NCBI RefSeq assembly: GCF_001456935.1
Contig: NZ_KQ758482.1
Location: forward strand, 410,324-474,323
Source of the DNA: [Bacillus] enclensis
GTDB taxonomy: Bacteria; Bacillota; Bacilli; Bacillales; Bacillaceae_B
Reading direction: 5' to 3'
Length of the DNA: 64,000 bases
Of the stretch, positions 8,792 to 16,629 are shown in pieces. How positions within the stretch are numbered: position 1 is the first letter of the stretch; each line of letters opens with the position of its first letter. The position numbers and the translations under genes are program-made. Below the pieces are notes generated by a model. It ran no database searches and was not told where the DNA came from. It saw only the letters and a list, made by a program, of their open reading frames with translations.

Positions 8792-10911
8792 TTTAAAAAC
8801 TCGCTTTCAATTAGATTAGCCACTCTTCCAGTAAGGGATTTTTCCAATTCTATGAATTGATTCAACAGATTCTCTGCTTTTTCTGGCTCCTTGTACTTAT
8901 AGAAAAAACGTGTAAAAGAAAACTCTGCCCCTAACTTCTCCTTATTGGAAGCACTTGCCTTTTTATTCTCATCAAATTCGTATACAAAATGGGCATCAGG
9001 TACATAAGGATAAACTTCAGTCTTAAAATACTCCTCAATATCCTGTGTTAGTTTTACAAGCTCCACATCTTTTGTAGAAGGGTCATATAGCACTCTTCCC
9101 TTGCTATCCTTTTGTATGACTGCTGTTTTATCCATAACTGAAAGCTCCATTGCAATTCCACGAAGACGGCTAGGTGTAATTCCCTCGACTTCATTCAGAA
9201 TTTTCTTCAATAGCCTCTCAAAATCTGAAAAGTTCTTATAAATCTCCTCAGATGCGTTTTGGCTTAATATTGTAATAACTTCCTCTGTAAACTTCTTACC
9301 TTTTTGATGTTTTTTGAACTTCTTTTCGTCAGCAGCAGAACGAGGATTCATCTCAGATAGTACCTCAAAATCTGTTTCATTAAAGATATGTGCATTTGAA
9401 GTAAAGAAGGGACTATTTTTTAATCGGTCAATGTTCTCTATAGAGATACTACCTGTTCTTTGTAATGGCTGGTAAACAGCATATTCTTTATACATAAACT
9501 CTTCGTTTTTTAATACCTTACAGTTTGGCCCAGGTTTAAAGGAGGCATAAATCTCAGTTATTGTTTTAATATCCTCACGTGATATCTCTTTTCGCTTTTT
9601 ACCCAATGACTTTTTGAGTGGCTTCCAAAAATCAACTGCATTAATTAGTTGTACCTTACCTTTACGTTCAGGACGCTTGTTCTTTGAAAGAATAAATGCG
9701 TATATACTAATATTAGTATTGTAAAATAAGTCACTAGGCAGGGCGATGATAGCCTCTATCAAGTCATTCTCAAGCATATATCTACGAATTTGACTTTCGC
9801 CACTTGTAGTGTTCCCACTAAAGAGCGGTGAACCATTAGTGATAATAGCAGCACGTCCAAAATTTTCATCCATTTTATAGATAGCATGTTGCATAAATAG
9901 CAATTGCATATCCCCAGTTGATGGAAGCCCTGCTGAAAAACGTCCATTTTTTCTCTTGAACTCTTCTTTAACTGCTTTCTCCACACCATCAGCCGCATCT
10001 TTACCTCCCCATGGTGTACCAAATGGAGGATTTGCAATGACAATTCGCATCGACTGGTCATCGAAGCAATCATTTTTCATTGTGTCCTGAAAGCGAATGT
10101 TCTCTGCATTTTGGCCCTTGATAAGCATATCTGCCAAACATATCGCATAAGATTCTGGATTTATCTCCTGTCCAAACAATCTTATATCAGCATCCGAGTT
10201 CATCCGTTTAACAAAATCATAAGTAGTTGATAGCATTCCGCCTGTACCGCATGCCATATCCAAAACTGTAGTGATTTTTCCCTCATTAAATAAATCGTCA
10301 CAGCCCTCTGCTAACATAATATTAACCAATAGTCGGATTACCTCACGAGGTGTATAGTGGTCACCGGCTTCAGCATTTTCAGAAAATCTTTGAATTATCT
10401 CTTCAAACATATAACCCATTTTTATTCCATCTATAGTTTCTGGATCTAAGTCCAATTCTGAAAACTTCTTAACAACACCCAGGAGACGGTTATTTTTATC
10501 CATTTTCATTATCTCTTTTTCAAAATCTAGACTACGAATAATTTCTTGTATATTGGAGGAAAAACTTTCTATATAGCTGTTAAAGTTGGTAGCAATATTA
10601 TGTGAATCATTCAATAACTCTTTTAATGTATATCTACTCGTATTATAAAATTTAAAGCCCGAAGCACGTTCTAAAATTCTACTTGGAGTATTTGGATTTT
10701 TTTCAAACAATTCTACAACCTTGTCTTTTGTTGAAGCCAGAGCACACTCTATACGGCGTATTATAATCATAGGAATAATTACATCTTTATATTTATCCGA
10801 TTTATATGTACCTCTTAGTGTATTTGCAATAGAAAAAACCAAGCTAACCTCTTTATTTACATTCATAGAGGTTTCATCAAGCATTACTTTAGTAAAGTTA
10901 GATTTTGTCAT
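8788..10911 (-). CDS. hsdM: Type I DNA methyltransferase subunit M (HsdM)
   Basis: A 707-residue N6-adenine methyltransferase. An N-terminal helical HsdM_N-like domain is followed by the SAM-binding motif DMACGTGGMLSTTYDF near residue 218 and the catalytic NPPFGTPWGG motif (N-P-P-F) near 292. It is longer than many HsdM proteins (about 500 residues); the extra C-terminal 200 residues are helical and charged and may contact HsdS or DNA. It is the first methylation gene of the operon, with AGGAGG five bases before the ATG, and overlaps hsdS at its end. It modifies the host recognition sites and forms the core of the restriction complex. Confidence 0.95.
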   Translation of the reverse strand: MTKSNFTKVMLDETSMNVNKEVSLVFSIANTLRGTYKSDKYKDVIIPMIIIRRIECALASTKDKVVELFEKNPNTPSRILERASGFKFYNTSRYTLKELLNDSHNIATNFNSYIESFSSNIQEIIRSLDFEKEIMKMDKNNRLLGVVKKFSELDLDPETIDGIKMGYMFEEIIQRFSENAEAGDHYTPREVIRLLVNIMLAEGCDDLFNEGKITTVLDMACGTGGMLSTTYDFVKRMNSDADIRLFGQEINPESYAICLADMLIKGQNAENIRFQDTMKNDCFDDQSMRIVIANPPFGTPWGGKDAADGVEKAVKEEFKRKNGRFSAGLPSTGDMQLLFMQHAIYKMDENFGRAAIITNGSPLFSGNTTSGESQIRRYMLENDLIEAIIALPSDLFYNTNISIYAFILSKNKRPERKGKVQLINAVDFWKPLKKSLGKKRKEISREDIKTITEIYASFKPGPNCKVLKNEEFMYKEYAVYQPLQRTGSISIENIDRLKNSPFFTSNAHIFNETDFEVLSEMNPRSAADEKKFKKHQKGKKFTEEVITILSQNASEEIYKNFSDFERLLKKILNEVEGITPSRLRGIAMELSVMDKTAVIQKDSKGRVLYDPSTKDVELVKLTQDIEEYFKTEVYPYVPDAHFVYEFDENKKASASNKEKLGAEFSFTRFFYKYKEPEKAENLLNQFIELEKSLTGRVANLIESEFLK

Positions 10912-10946
10912 GTTGTCCTCCTAAAAATTTGCGTCTATTTAGTTAA

Positions 10947-11180
10947 TTACATATCTTTTGATTTCACATCATCCTCAGGGCATAGCTCGACTTCTACAAT
11001 ATCACTAAGTTGACATTTGAGTGCTATACAAATACGCGCCAAGACTTCTAACGACACATATTCATTCTTATACATCCTTGTAAAAGTACTTGCAGCAATA
11101 CCCGTTGTACTACGAAGGTCAGATTTACTCATATCTCTATCAATAAGTATCTTCCATAACCCTTTATAATTGATATTCAT
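10947..11180 (-). CDS. small Cro/C1-type HTH regulator of the type I R-M operon
   Basis: A 77-residue helix-turn-helix protein of the Xre/Cro class (KSDLRSTTGIAASTFTRMYK is the HTH core, followed by a third helix with LEVLARICIALKCQLSDIVE). It ends about 35 bases before hsdM in the same direction, so it is the first gene of the restriction operon and probably sets its expression like a controller protein. A GAGGTG ribosome site precedes the ATG. TTCGA half-sites and one TTCGAT-TT-ATCGAA dyad lie in its upstream region (11198-11279) and are candidate operators. The role as controller is inferred from position and domain. Confidence 0.85.
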   Translation of the reverse strand: MNINYKGLWKILIDRDMSKSDLRSTTGIAASTFTRMYKNEYVSLEVLARICIALKCQLSDIVEVELCPEDDVKSKDM

Positions 11181-11265
11181 ATCGCACCTCGCAATAATTC
11201 GATATAAAACACACTATTAATCCATATTAAACTTATTAGTTTTATTTCGACATGTCAATCGTTTT

Positions 11266-11279
11266 TTCGATTTATCGAA
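11266..11279. promoter_or_regulatory. TTCGAT-TT-ATCGAA dyad, candidate operator of the Xre regulator
   Basis: A 14-bp inverted repeat about 86 bp upstream of the regulator start. Further TTCGA half-sites occur at 11198 and 11246 in the same leader. Binding is not shown; the guess rests on position and symmetry only. Confidence 0.35.
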
Positions 11280-11353
11280 TTTTTTCAACTATACTTTGCA
11301 ACTTTGTGTAAATGGTAATAGCTATTTTTGCATATAATAAGACCCTCATAATA

Positions 11354-11385
11354 AATAAGCCCCCAAACAAAACAGTTTGAGGGAA
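11354..11385 (-). terminator. possible terminator for minus-strand gene remains
   Basis: CCCCAAAC-AAAACA-GTTTGAGGG forms a hairpin with one bulge; on the minus strand it is followed by a T-rich stretch (CTTATTTATT). It would end transcription coming from the broken genes at 11.5-12.4 kb before the restriction operon. Confidence 0.45.
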
Positions 11386-11493
11386 CATAACCTAACTTCA
11401 TTTTCAACTTATAATTCACTAAACCTATTGATTACAAGCTATTTTAACTTTATCAACGCCACGCACTGACGTGCCAGTTTGAGGCTCATTTAT

Positions 11494-11619
11494 TTAATCG
11501 CCTTTTATATGACCACCTATTGGAGCTAAAAATCCTGCAAGGAAAGCGTCATTTGCTTTTTTGTGTTCTTCACTAAAAGGAATGCGACTTCCATTTGTCT
11601 TATGTTCAAAAATTTCTTT
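11494..11619 (-). pseudogene. C-terminal protein remnant of unknown family
   Basis: The minus strand reads EIFEHKTNGSRIPFSEEHKK and goes on to GGHIKGD before a stop, about 41 codons open with no start codon and a stop directly upstream. The composition looks protein-like, so I read it as the tail of a lost gene. The 11.2-12.65 kb stretch between the restriction operon and the ATPase pair is otherwise gene debris. Confidence 0.4.
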
Positions 11620-11720
11620 TTACTTGTTAAGCTAAACTGCCACGATATTTAAAGAATACAACAATATGCTTCATCAGAGACTGATTACTTAAATATTTTT
11701 CTGAAAATGCACTTACACAC

Positions 11721-12431
11721 TTACCAATATAAAGCCATGTGGAATTTATCCTTTTCCTTGCCAAAAAACATACAATTTGCACCCTTACCTGCATATCCTG
11801 GAATTCGTATTGGTATCGGCTCATAGGCGTAAGGATACATATAGAAAATATCTTTTGTCTTCTGTCCGGTTCTATTTAAAAAAGGAAAATACTTCATTTT
11901 ATCTTCATCAATATCTGGTACCATTCCTTTACCTTTTCCTAACTGGACTATTTGACTCAATCTATCTACAGCATTAAACCAGCCAATAATAAATGCCCGT
12001 GTTCCTTTATTACCTTAGCTTATCTCAGTATATAACCAATCAAAATCTTTTTTTATTTCCTTCCATGTAATTTTATTTGCTTTTCCCCCACCCCTTTGAA
12101 AATTGCGGAGAAACTTTACTTCAATTAAGAAATCTTTTGAATCAACAATAATATCTCTAGTGTCAGGTCCCTGCATATTAAATTTTGCCATCTGTCTAAA
12201 TGGATAACCTAATCGAACAGTTAAATCAGCTTCACTAAATCCTGAGTCTGCAATATCCTTTAATTCACTTTTATCATTTACATAATTAAATCGTTCGTTA
12301 AATTCATCAATAATGAATAGACAATTTGAAATTAAGTACTGATCAATCGTTGCTTGTTTTTTCACCATATATAAGTCCCCATCACTTCTTTTCATTACAA
12401 TTATTTCAAAAAAATCACAAAAACTCAACAA
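11721..12431 (-). pseudogene. PD-(D/E)XK nuclease-like protein broken by an in-frame TAA
   Basis: Two open stretches in the same frame (12431-12018 and 12014-11721) are separated only by a TAA at 12015-12017. Before the stop the protein reads TRDIIVDSKDFLIEVKFLRN, an acidic residue followed by E-V-K that resembles a PD-(D/E)XK nuclease core; after it the frame goes on without a gap through GTRAFIIGWFNAVDRLSQIV and ends at MALYW. Together they would make about 235 residues. The likely start is the ATG at 12370 (MVKKQ) or further upstream. I do not recognise the exact family. A single nonsense change (or a sequencing error) explains the break. The position within the restriction island fits a former defence nuclease. 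Confidence 0.6.
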
Positions 12432-12460
12432 CTTTCTTCCATTAACTGGACCTTTTACGG

Positions 12461-12607
12461 AATAAAGCTAACAAGGTTGAGGAAGAGCTTTTAATCGATC
12501 TTATTTCTAAAGATCTACCATTTATTTCTGCCGTATTAAGGCCCGAGCATTTTCGTGTATTAGAACTGATATTTATAGAAGGGGAAAATAACAAAAATTG
12601 TATATGA
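12461..12607 (+). pseudogene. C-terminal protein fragment of unknown origin
   Basis: The plus strand is open for 48 codons (KVEEELLIDLISKDLPFISA and on to LELIFIEGENNKNCI) ending in TGA, with no plausible start or ribosome site. It sits directly upstream of the ATPase gene and may be the tail of a gene removed by recombination. I cannot assign a family. Confidence 0.35.
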
Positions 12608-12665
12608 AGAATCTAAAACTAAAGTATAATGGTGATAATGAAAATAAGATAAAGGGGGAGGAAAT

Positions 12666-13766
12666 TTGAAAAAACTTGATAGGGTAATTATTAAAGGATT
12701 TAAATCAATCAAAGACCTGGATATTAAACTAGCACCTTTAAACGTTTTAATAGGAGCTAATGGTGCCGGAAAGTCAAATTTCATTTCTTTTTTTAAGATA
12801 TTAAATAACGTAGTGAATGAAAATTTCCAAAATGCTGTTATAAAATCAGGTGGAGCTAACACTTTGTTTTACTTTGGAACTAAAGAAACTGAGAATATTT
12901 ATTTTAGTTTATACTTTGGACAAAACTCTTACCGCGTAAACTGGAAAATAACAGATGATTCTAAACTATACTTTTCATCAGAAGAGCTAGGCTTTTTAGG
13001 AGAAGGCTATGATAATCCATTAATTAACAGCTTGGGTTCTGGTCATGTTGAAACACAACTTCTCGAAGAATCGAAAAGGAATCCTCACAGGACAGTAATA
13101 GCAGACCATATTATTAGAAACTTAAGACAGTGGAAAGTATACCATTTCCATGATACTAGTGACACTTCCAAGATGAAACAAACTTGCTATGTAGAAGATA
13201 ATAACTATTTTAGAGAAGATGCATCAAACTTAGCAAGCTTTCTATATTTATTAAAAGAAAAGCATCCAGAAAATTATAAAGCTATACTTCAAACTGTACA
13301 ATTAGTTGCTCCTTTTATAAAAGGTTTTAATCTTTCTCCATCCAAATTAGATGAGAGTAAAATACGATTAAAATGGTTTAACGAGAAGTCAGATGATTAT
13401 TTTGATGTAAGTCAGTTGTCAGATGGGACCCTTAGATTTATATGTATATCTGTCTTACTCTTACAACCTAACTTACCAAGTACGATTATCTTAGATGAAC
13501 CAGAACTTGGTTTACATCCCTTTGCTATAAATGTTCTTTCTTCACTTTTCCAAAGCGTCTCAAAAAAGACCCAAATAATTATTTCCACACAATCTCTGGC
13601 ATTAATGGACAATTTCGATCCAGAGGATATCATTGTAGTTGATTATATTAATAATGTATCAAAGTTTAATCGTTTAGATAAAGAACAATTAGAGGATTGG
13701 TTTGAAGATTATTCGTTAGGAGAGCTTTGGGATAAAAACCTGCTTGGAGGTAGACCAAGACAATGA
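12666..13766 (+). CDS. AAA/ABC-type ATPase of the RloA/OLD-like group, partner of DUF4276 protein
   Basis: A 366-residue ATPase. Walker A GANGAGKSN is near residue 35, and the signature plus Walker B region (LSDGTLRF, then TIILDEPELGLHP near residue 280) is of the ABC/SMC-like AAA_21 type, followed by QIIISTQSLALMDNF with the switch histidine replaced in the usual STHS position by STQS. It starts with TTG preceded by GGGGGAGG. It overlaps the next gene by 4 bases (ATGA), so the two proteins are made in a fixed ratio. Such ATPases sense or load effector nucleases in OLD, Gabija and PARIS anti-phage systems; here the effector candidate is the DUF4276 protein. Defence function is inferred from pairing and surroundings. 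Confidence 0.8.
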   Translation: MKKLDRVIIKGFKSIKDLDIKLAPLNVLIGANGAGKSNFISFFKILNNVVNENFQNAVIKSGGANTLFYFGTKETENIYFSLYFGQNSYRVNWKITDDSKLYFSSEELGFLGEGYDNPLINSLGSGHVETQLLEESKRNPHRTVIADHIIRNLRQWKVYHFHDTSDTSKMKQTCYVEDNNYFREDASNLASFLYLLKEKHPENYKAILQTVQLVAPFIKGFNLSPSKLDESKIRLKWFNEKSDDYFDVSQLSDGTLRFICISVLLLQPNLPSTIILDEPELGLHPFAINVLSSLFQSVSKKTQIIISTQSLALMDNFDPEDIIVVDYINNVSKFNRLDKEQLEDWFEDYSLGELWDKNLLGGRPRQ

Positions 13767-14416
13767 GACATGTAATGATGTTAGTAGAGGGGCAAACTGA
13801 GGAAGCATTTGTAAATAAAGTTCTTAAACCTTACTTTTTAGAAAAACAGATTTTTGTGGATGTTACGATGGTATGTACGAAAAAAGTTAAAAACTTAAGA
13901 GCGCATAGAGGTGGTTTTTCAGATTTCGATCAGGTAAACCGAGATATAACTCGTCTCTTAAAATCTTCTCATTTTGATTTGATTACTACATTAATTGATT
14001 ATTATGGCTTGCCTTCCAATTTCCCCGGATATGGTTCAACTCCAGATAGTAATTGCTATGATAAAGTAAATCATCTTGAAACCGAATTCGCCAGGCATAT
14101 AAATAATGATAAATTTTTACCTTTTATTATGCTTCATGAATTTGAAAGTTTGATATTCTGTGATGCACATTCATTAACTGGTTTCTTTAGTACAAGAAAG
14201 TTGGAGAGGTTAAATAGAATAGCTTTACAATATGATTCGCCAGAACTCATTAATAATTCACCTCAAACAGCTCCCTCCAAAAGAATACTTTCAGAACTAG
14301 ATAATTATGAAAAGCCATTACATGGTCCAATTGCAGTACAGAATATTGGATTAGATAAAATAAGAGATCAATGTCCACACTTTAATGAATGGATAAGTTA
14401 TATCGAAAAAATATAA
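13763..14416 (+). CDS. DUF4276 protein, candidate Toprim-like effector
   Basis: A 217-residue DUF4276 protein. The N-terminus MLVEGQTEEAFV (glutamate at residue 9, E13-E14) matches the first acidic motif of Toprim folds; TTLIDYYGLP (near residue 75-82) gives an acidic residue in the second strand position, and LHEFESLIFCD near 126-136 is the family's hallmark. The gene overlaps the upstream ATPase by 4 bases and ends in front of a strong bidirectional hairpin. The arrangement ATPase then Toprim-like partner parallels PARIS (AriA/AriB) and OLD-type pairs. Nuclease activity is an inference; no fused toxin domain is seen. Confidence 0.8.
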   Translation: MRHVMMLVEGQTEEAFVNKVLKPYFLEKQIFVDVTMVCTKKVKNLRAHRGGFSDFDQVNRDITRLLKSSHFDLITTLIDYYGLPSNFPGYGSTPDSNCYDKVNHLETEFARHINNDKFLPFIMLHEFESLIFCDAHSLTGFFSTRKLERLNRIALQYDSPELINNSPQTAPSKRILSELDNYEKPLHGPIAVQNIGLDKIRDQCPHFNEWISYIEKI

Positions 14417-14503
14417 AAATATATCTTAAACCGCATTTTAGTAGATTATTTCAAAAAAATTATATAGAGTGTATAGAAATTAAATCTACACTAAAATGGT
14501 TTT

Positions 14504-14549
14504 AATAAAAATGGTCAATGGCAATTCAGCCACTGACCATTTTTATTAT
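14504..14549. terminator. strong bidirectional terminator between convergent genes
   Basis: AATAAAAATGGTCA and TGACCATTTTTATT pair around a TGGC/GCCA inner stem. A-run and T-run on both sides make it work for the DUF4276 gene on the plus strand and the DUF3006 gene on the minus strand. Confidence 0.85.
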
Positions 14550-14573
14550 ACTTGATTAAAATTCTGGTGACTT

Positions 14574-14819
14574 TTATTTTTCCTTTATCCTGTTCAATAT
14601 TTCTAAGGATCTTTTCCGAGTATTTATTGTTTCTTTTTCTAGGTAGTGCACCTTGAATACTTTGTAATCGTTCGAAAAACATTTTTCATATATATTTCCT
14701 TCTTTAGTATGCAGTATACTCTTTTTCGAAATAATTTCTTCTACCGTTTCATCACCTTTTATGAGTAATACTGCTTTGTCTCCTTCAAAACGATCCAATG
14801 TATATTTAAGGCATTTCAT
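14574..14819 (-). CDS. DUF3006 domain protein
   Basis: A small protein of 81 residues starting at the ATG at 14819 (MKCLKYTLDRFEGDKAVLLI); the TLDRFEGDKAVLL start is the DUF3006 signature. DUF3006 genes often sit just downstream of secreted nucleases or MBL-fold hydrolases with a lamin-tail domain. In agreement, the frame directly upstream (14806-14875) holds what looks like the end of such a lamin-tail domain. The C-terminus is unusually long and basic for the family. Its biochemical role is not known. Confidence 0.7.
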   Translation of the reverse strand: MKCLKYTLDRFEGDKAVLLIKGDETVEEIISKKSILHTKEGNIYEKCFSNDYKVFKVHYLEKETINTRKRSLEILNRIKEK

Positions 14820-14875
14820 CAACTTTCACACCTTTAGAATTGTAGAGTGCTGCAGCATCCTCATTACCCATAAGC
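14806..14875 (-). pseudogene. possible lamin-tail-domain remnant
   Basis: NEDAAALYNSKGVKVDEMP followed by a stop resembles the last strand pair of an LTD domain (D-T-A-x-L-Y-N/D-S-x-G-x-V-V-D). It overlaps the start of the DUF3006 gene. It is fused to the broken end of the SBD endonuclease gene, marking a deletion or recombination joint near 14866. Confidence 0.4.
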
Positions 14876-15383
14876 CCTGAGGATCTTCTCCCTAAATTTA
14901 GGATCTCTTTTATTTTTTGTATAAATGGTAAAATCCAGTCCAAGCGCATCCAGTATGTCCTGGTGGATTGTTTAAGGAAATTGACTATCCTATATGATAT
15001 GGGCAACCTCCTGTACGAGCCTCGAGTCATTTTTTAGAAGTTGATTAACTTCCGGGGTGAATCCCCCTGCAATCCCATCGCCAGTAACTGAACGATTACT
15101 TGGACTCTCTGCATTGGCTTCTTTATCCAGAAGCCATATCCCGTCTCTTCTCAAACGTACAAAAAGTTCTTCAGGATAATAGGATTTCCTGAGCGGACCA
15201 AATTTCCCTCAACAGCTCCGTCAGCTTCTCCCTTGTAACTTCATAACTTATGAATCTGGGTTTGTCAGCTTGAAGCTGTCCCAATGCAAATAAAATTAAT
15301 AAAGGTTTATGCGGGGCTCTCTGGTCCCCTTTTTTCCATATGGACAGGTTGTTGATTCTATCTTTTAATTCAGCGCTGTTCAT
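14864..15383 (-). pseudogene. sulfur-binding-domain HNH restriction endonuclease, disrupted and lacking the HNH part
   Basis: The start IWKKGDQRAPHKPLLILFAL is the characteristic beginning of phosphorothioated-DNA-binding (SBD) type IV restriction endonucleases. Near 15200 an extra A (GGGAAATTTGG) shifts the frame; the homology goes on in the next frame with GPLRKSYYPEELFVRLRRDG and GGFTPEVNQLLKNDSRLVQE. Two further in-frame stops (TAG and TAA) interrupt the part ending in HQDILDALGLDF, and the sequence breaks off at RDPKFREKILRAYG, exactly where the HNH nuclease domain should begin. Intact relatives restrict DNA carrying phosphorothioate (Dnd/Ssp) modification. With one frameshift, two nonsense codons and the nuclease missing this gene is dead. 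Confidence 0.8.
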
Positions 15384-15439
15384 TGATTTCCACCTTGCTT
15401 AGAAATTTATTTTTCCTATGTAATAGATGAGTTACAAAA

Positions 15440-15772
15440 TCATTGGAAATAATCCTCCACTCTAATCAAAAACACCTTCTCCTCAAATCCCCCACGCTTC
15501 TCAGCCTTTTCTATCCGCACTGCTTCCACTTCCTCTATAGAAGATCCATGCTGCTTGGCCAAAGCCCGGATAATTTCCAACAAATCAGCAAGCTCTTCCA
15601 CTGCTTCTCCATCCGTTTCAGCCGAACAGTACTCGTCTAGTTCCTCATAAGCCTTTACTTTTAAATACTTTATATAGTCTTCATCGTTCAGGACCTTTGT
15701 GGAAATCTTCTTGCCTTTACTTTCAATGATTTGAGGTATTTTATCTCGGACTAACTTGTTATAGGTCGGCAT
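15440..15772 (-). CDS. MazG-like nucleotide pyrophosphohydrolase family protein
   Basis: A 110-residue all-alpha protein (MPTYNKLVRDKIPQIIESKG; then EELDEYCSAETDGEAVEELADLLEII). The EE-x(n)-EELADLLE arrangement is the metal-binding signature of the MazG/phosphoribosyl-ATP pyrophosphohydrolase superfamily; the NKLVRDKIP start is typical of stand-alone housekeeping or phage-linked members. Members hydrolyse nucleotide triphosphates to monophosphates. The substrate here is unknown. A decayed homologue sits at 3884-4208. The ATG is preceded by AGGAGG. Confidence 0.85.
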   Translation of the reverse strand: MPTYNKLVRDKIPQIIESKGKKISTKVLNDEDYIKYLKVKAYEELDEYCSAETDGEAVEELADLLEIIRALAKQHGSSIEEVEAVRIEKAEKRGGFEEKVFLIRVEDYFQ

Positions 15773-16031
15773 GTTAGTGACCTCCTGTTTTTATAATATC
15801 TATATTTTAACATTTTAATAGTGGCATACTCCCCCACTTTTTGAACATTCCCCTTAGCGAGTAACAACAAGCACCCCATATTAATTAACGGCAAGTAGTA
15901 GATGCTTATCAATAAGTACATAATGAAAAAATATTCTTCGTTTATTTTACATAATTTTTAATAATTCAAACTACAGTTCGTAGAGTTCGTTTTTCCCCAT
16001 TTGATATTGGTTGTAAAAAGGGGAGAATTCT

Positions 16032-16283
16032 TTGACAAAAGAAGATTTCGCGAAATTTTCGGGTGAATATTTAAAACGGAGAAGATATGAACTTGGAATG
16101 ACACAGGCTGAATTCGCTGGAATCCATATGTCAGAAGAAGGCTATAGCAAGATTGAGCGGGGAAAAAGCGTCCCTAGTGCACTGACATTATGCGTCATAT
16201 ATAACAAAACAGGAATCAGTATGGATTATATTTTTAAGGAATTTGATATAATAGATCAAGAGATGAAACCAGAAAAAGAATGA
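16032..16283 (+). CDS. Xre-family HTH regulator
   Basis: An 83-residue regulator; residues 12-66 form a Cro/C1 HTH (LKRRRYELGMTQAEFAGIHM, then EEGYSKIERGKSVPSALTLC). It starts with TTG; GGGGAG seven bases upstream supports that choice. It overlaps the next small gene by 4 bases, so both are co-translated. The target is unknown. Confidence 0.8.
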   Translation: MTKEDFAKFSGEYLKRRRYELGMTQAEFAGIHMSEEGYSKIERGKSVPSALTLCVIYNKTGISMDYIFKEFDIIDQEMKPEKE

Positions 16284-16507
16284 CTTATTCGTTAATTGGG
16301 GGGATTTACATCAACAAACAAGAATTAATCCTATTCAAAGAAAAGCAAACCTACAACTTTATGATTCTTGGCTTTACCCGTGAACAGGAATACGGGGAGA
16401 TTTATTTTACCGATCATACTAGAAGGACGACTATTTACAGAGGGTCTGATGTGAAGGAAGTTATTAAGTTGGCTAAGAGAAAAAGTAGGATCTTACATTC
16501 AAAGTAA
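16280..16507 (+). CDS. hypothetical 75-residue protein
   Basis: A small basic protein translated with the Xre regulator (4-base overlap). The sequence has beta-strand-like stretches (QTYNFMILGFTREQEYGEIY) and a basic C-terminus. No family is recognised. It might modulate the regulator or be an independent small protein; the fixed overlap supports it being real. Confidence 0.55.
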   Translation: MTYSLIGGIYINKQELILFKEKQTYNFMILGFTREQEYGEIYFTDHTRRTTIYRGSDVKEVIKLAKRKSRILHSK

Positions 16508-16522
16508 GCACCTACTTTTTCT
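16478..16522 (+). terminator. terminator of the Xre pair
   Basis: AGAAAAAGTAGG pairs perfectly with CCTACTTTTTCT, with an inner CTTAC/GTAAG stem. The left arm lies inside the last codons of the small gene. Confidence 0.75.
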
Positions 16523-16565
16523 TATCATGTTATCAATTGACTGAATTGGAAGTTCAAGGCTTTTC

Positions 16566-16611
16566 CTCCCTCGGCGTTAAAGCGGTAACCGACTGGGGGG
16601 GGCAGGCCACA
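16566..16611. repeat. intergenic dyad repeat, family A copy 2
   Basis: CTCCCTCGGCGTTAAAGCGG, then TAACCGACTGGGGGGGGCAG: a degraded copy of the element at 4305 with the same GTTAA...GGTAACCGACTGGGGG core. Confidence 0.55.
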
Positions 16612-16629
16612 ATTTTCCTTAAATCCCAT

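Noticed and set aside
3700..15800. Prophage
   Set aside because: No integrase, terminase, portal, capsid or lysis genes; the content is restriction and defence genes with debris.
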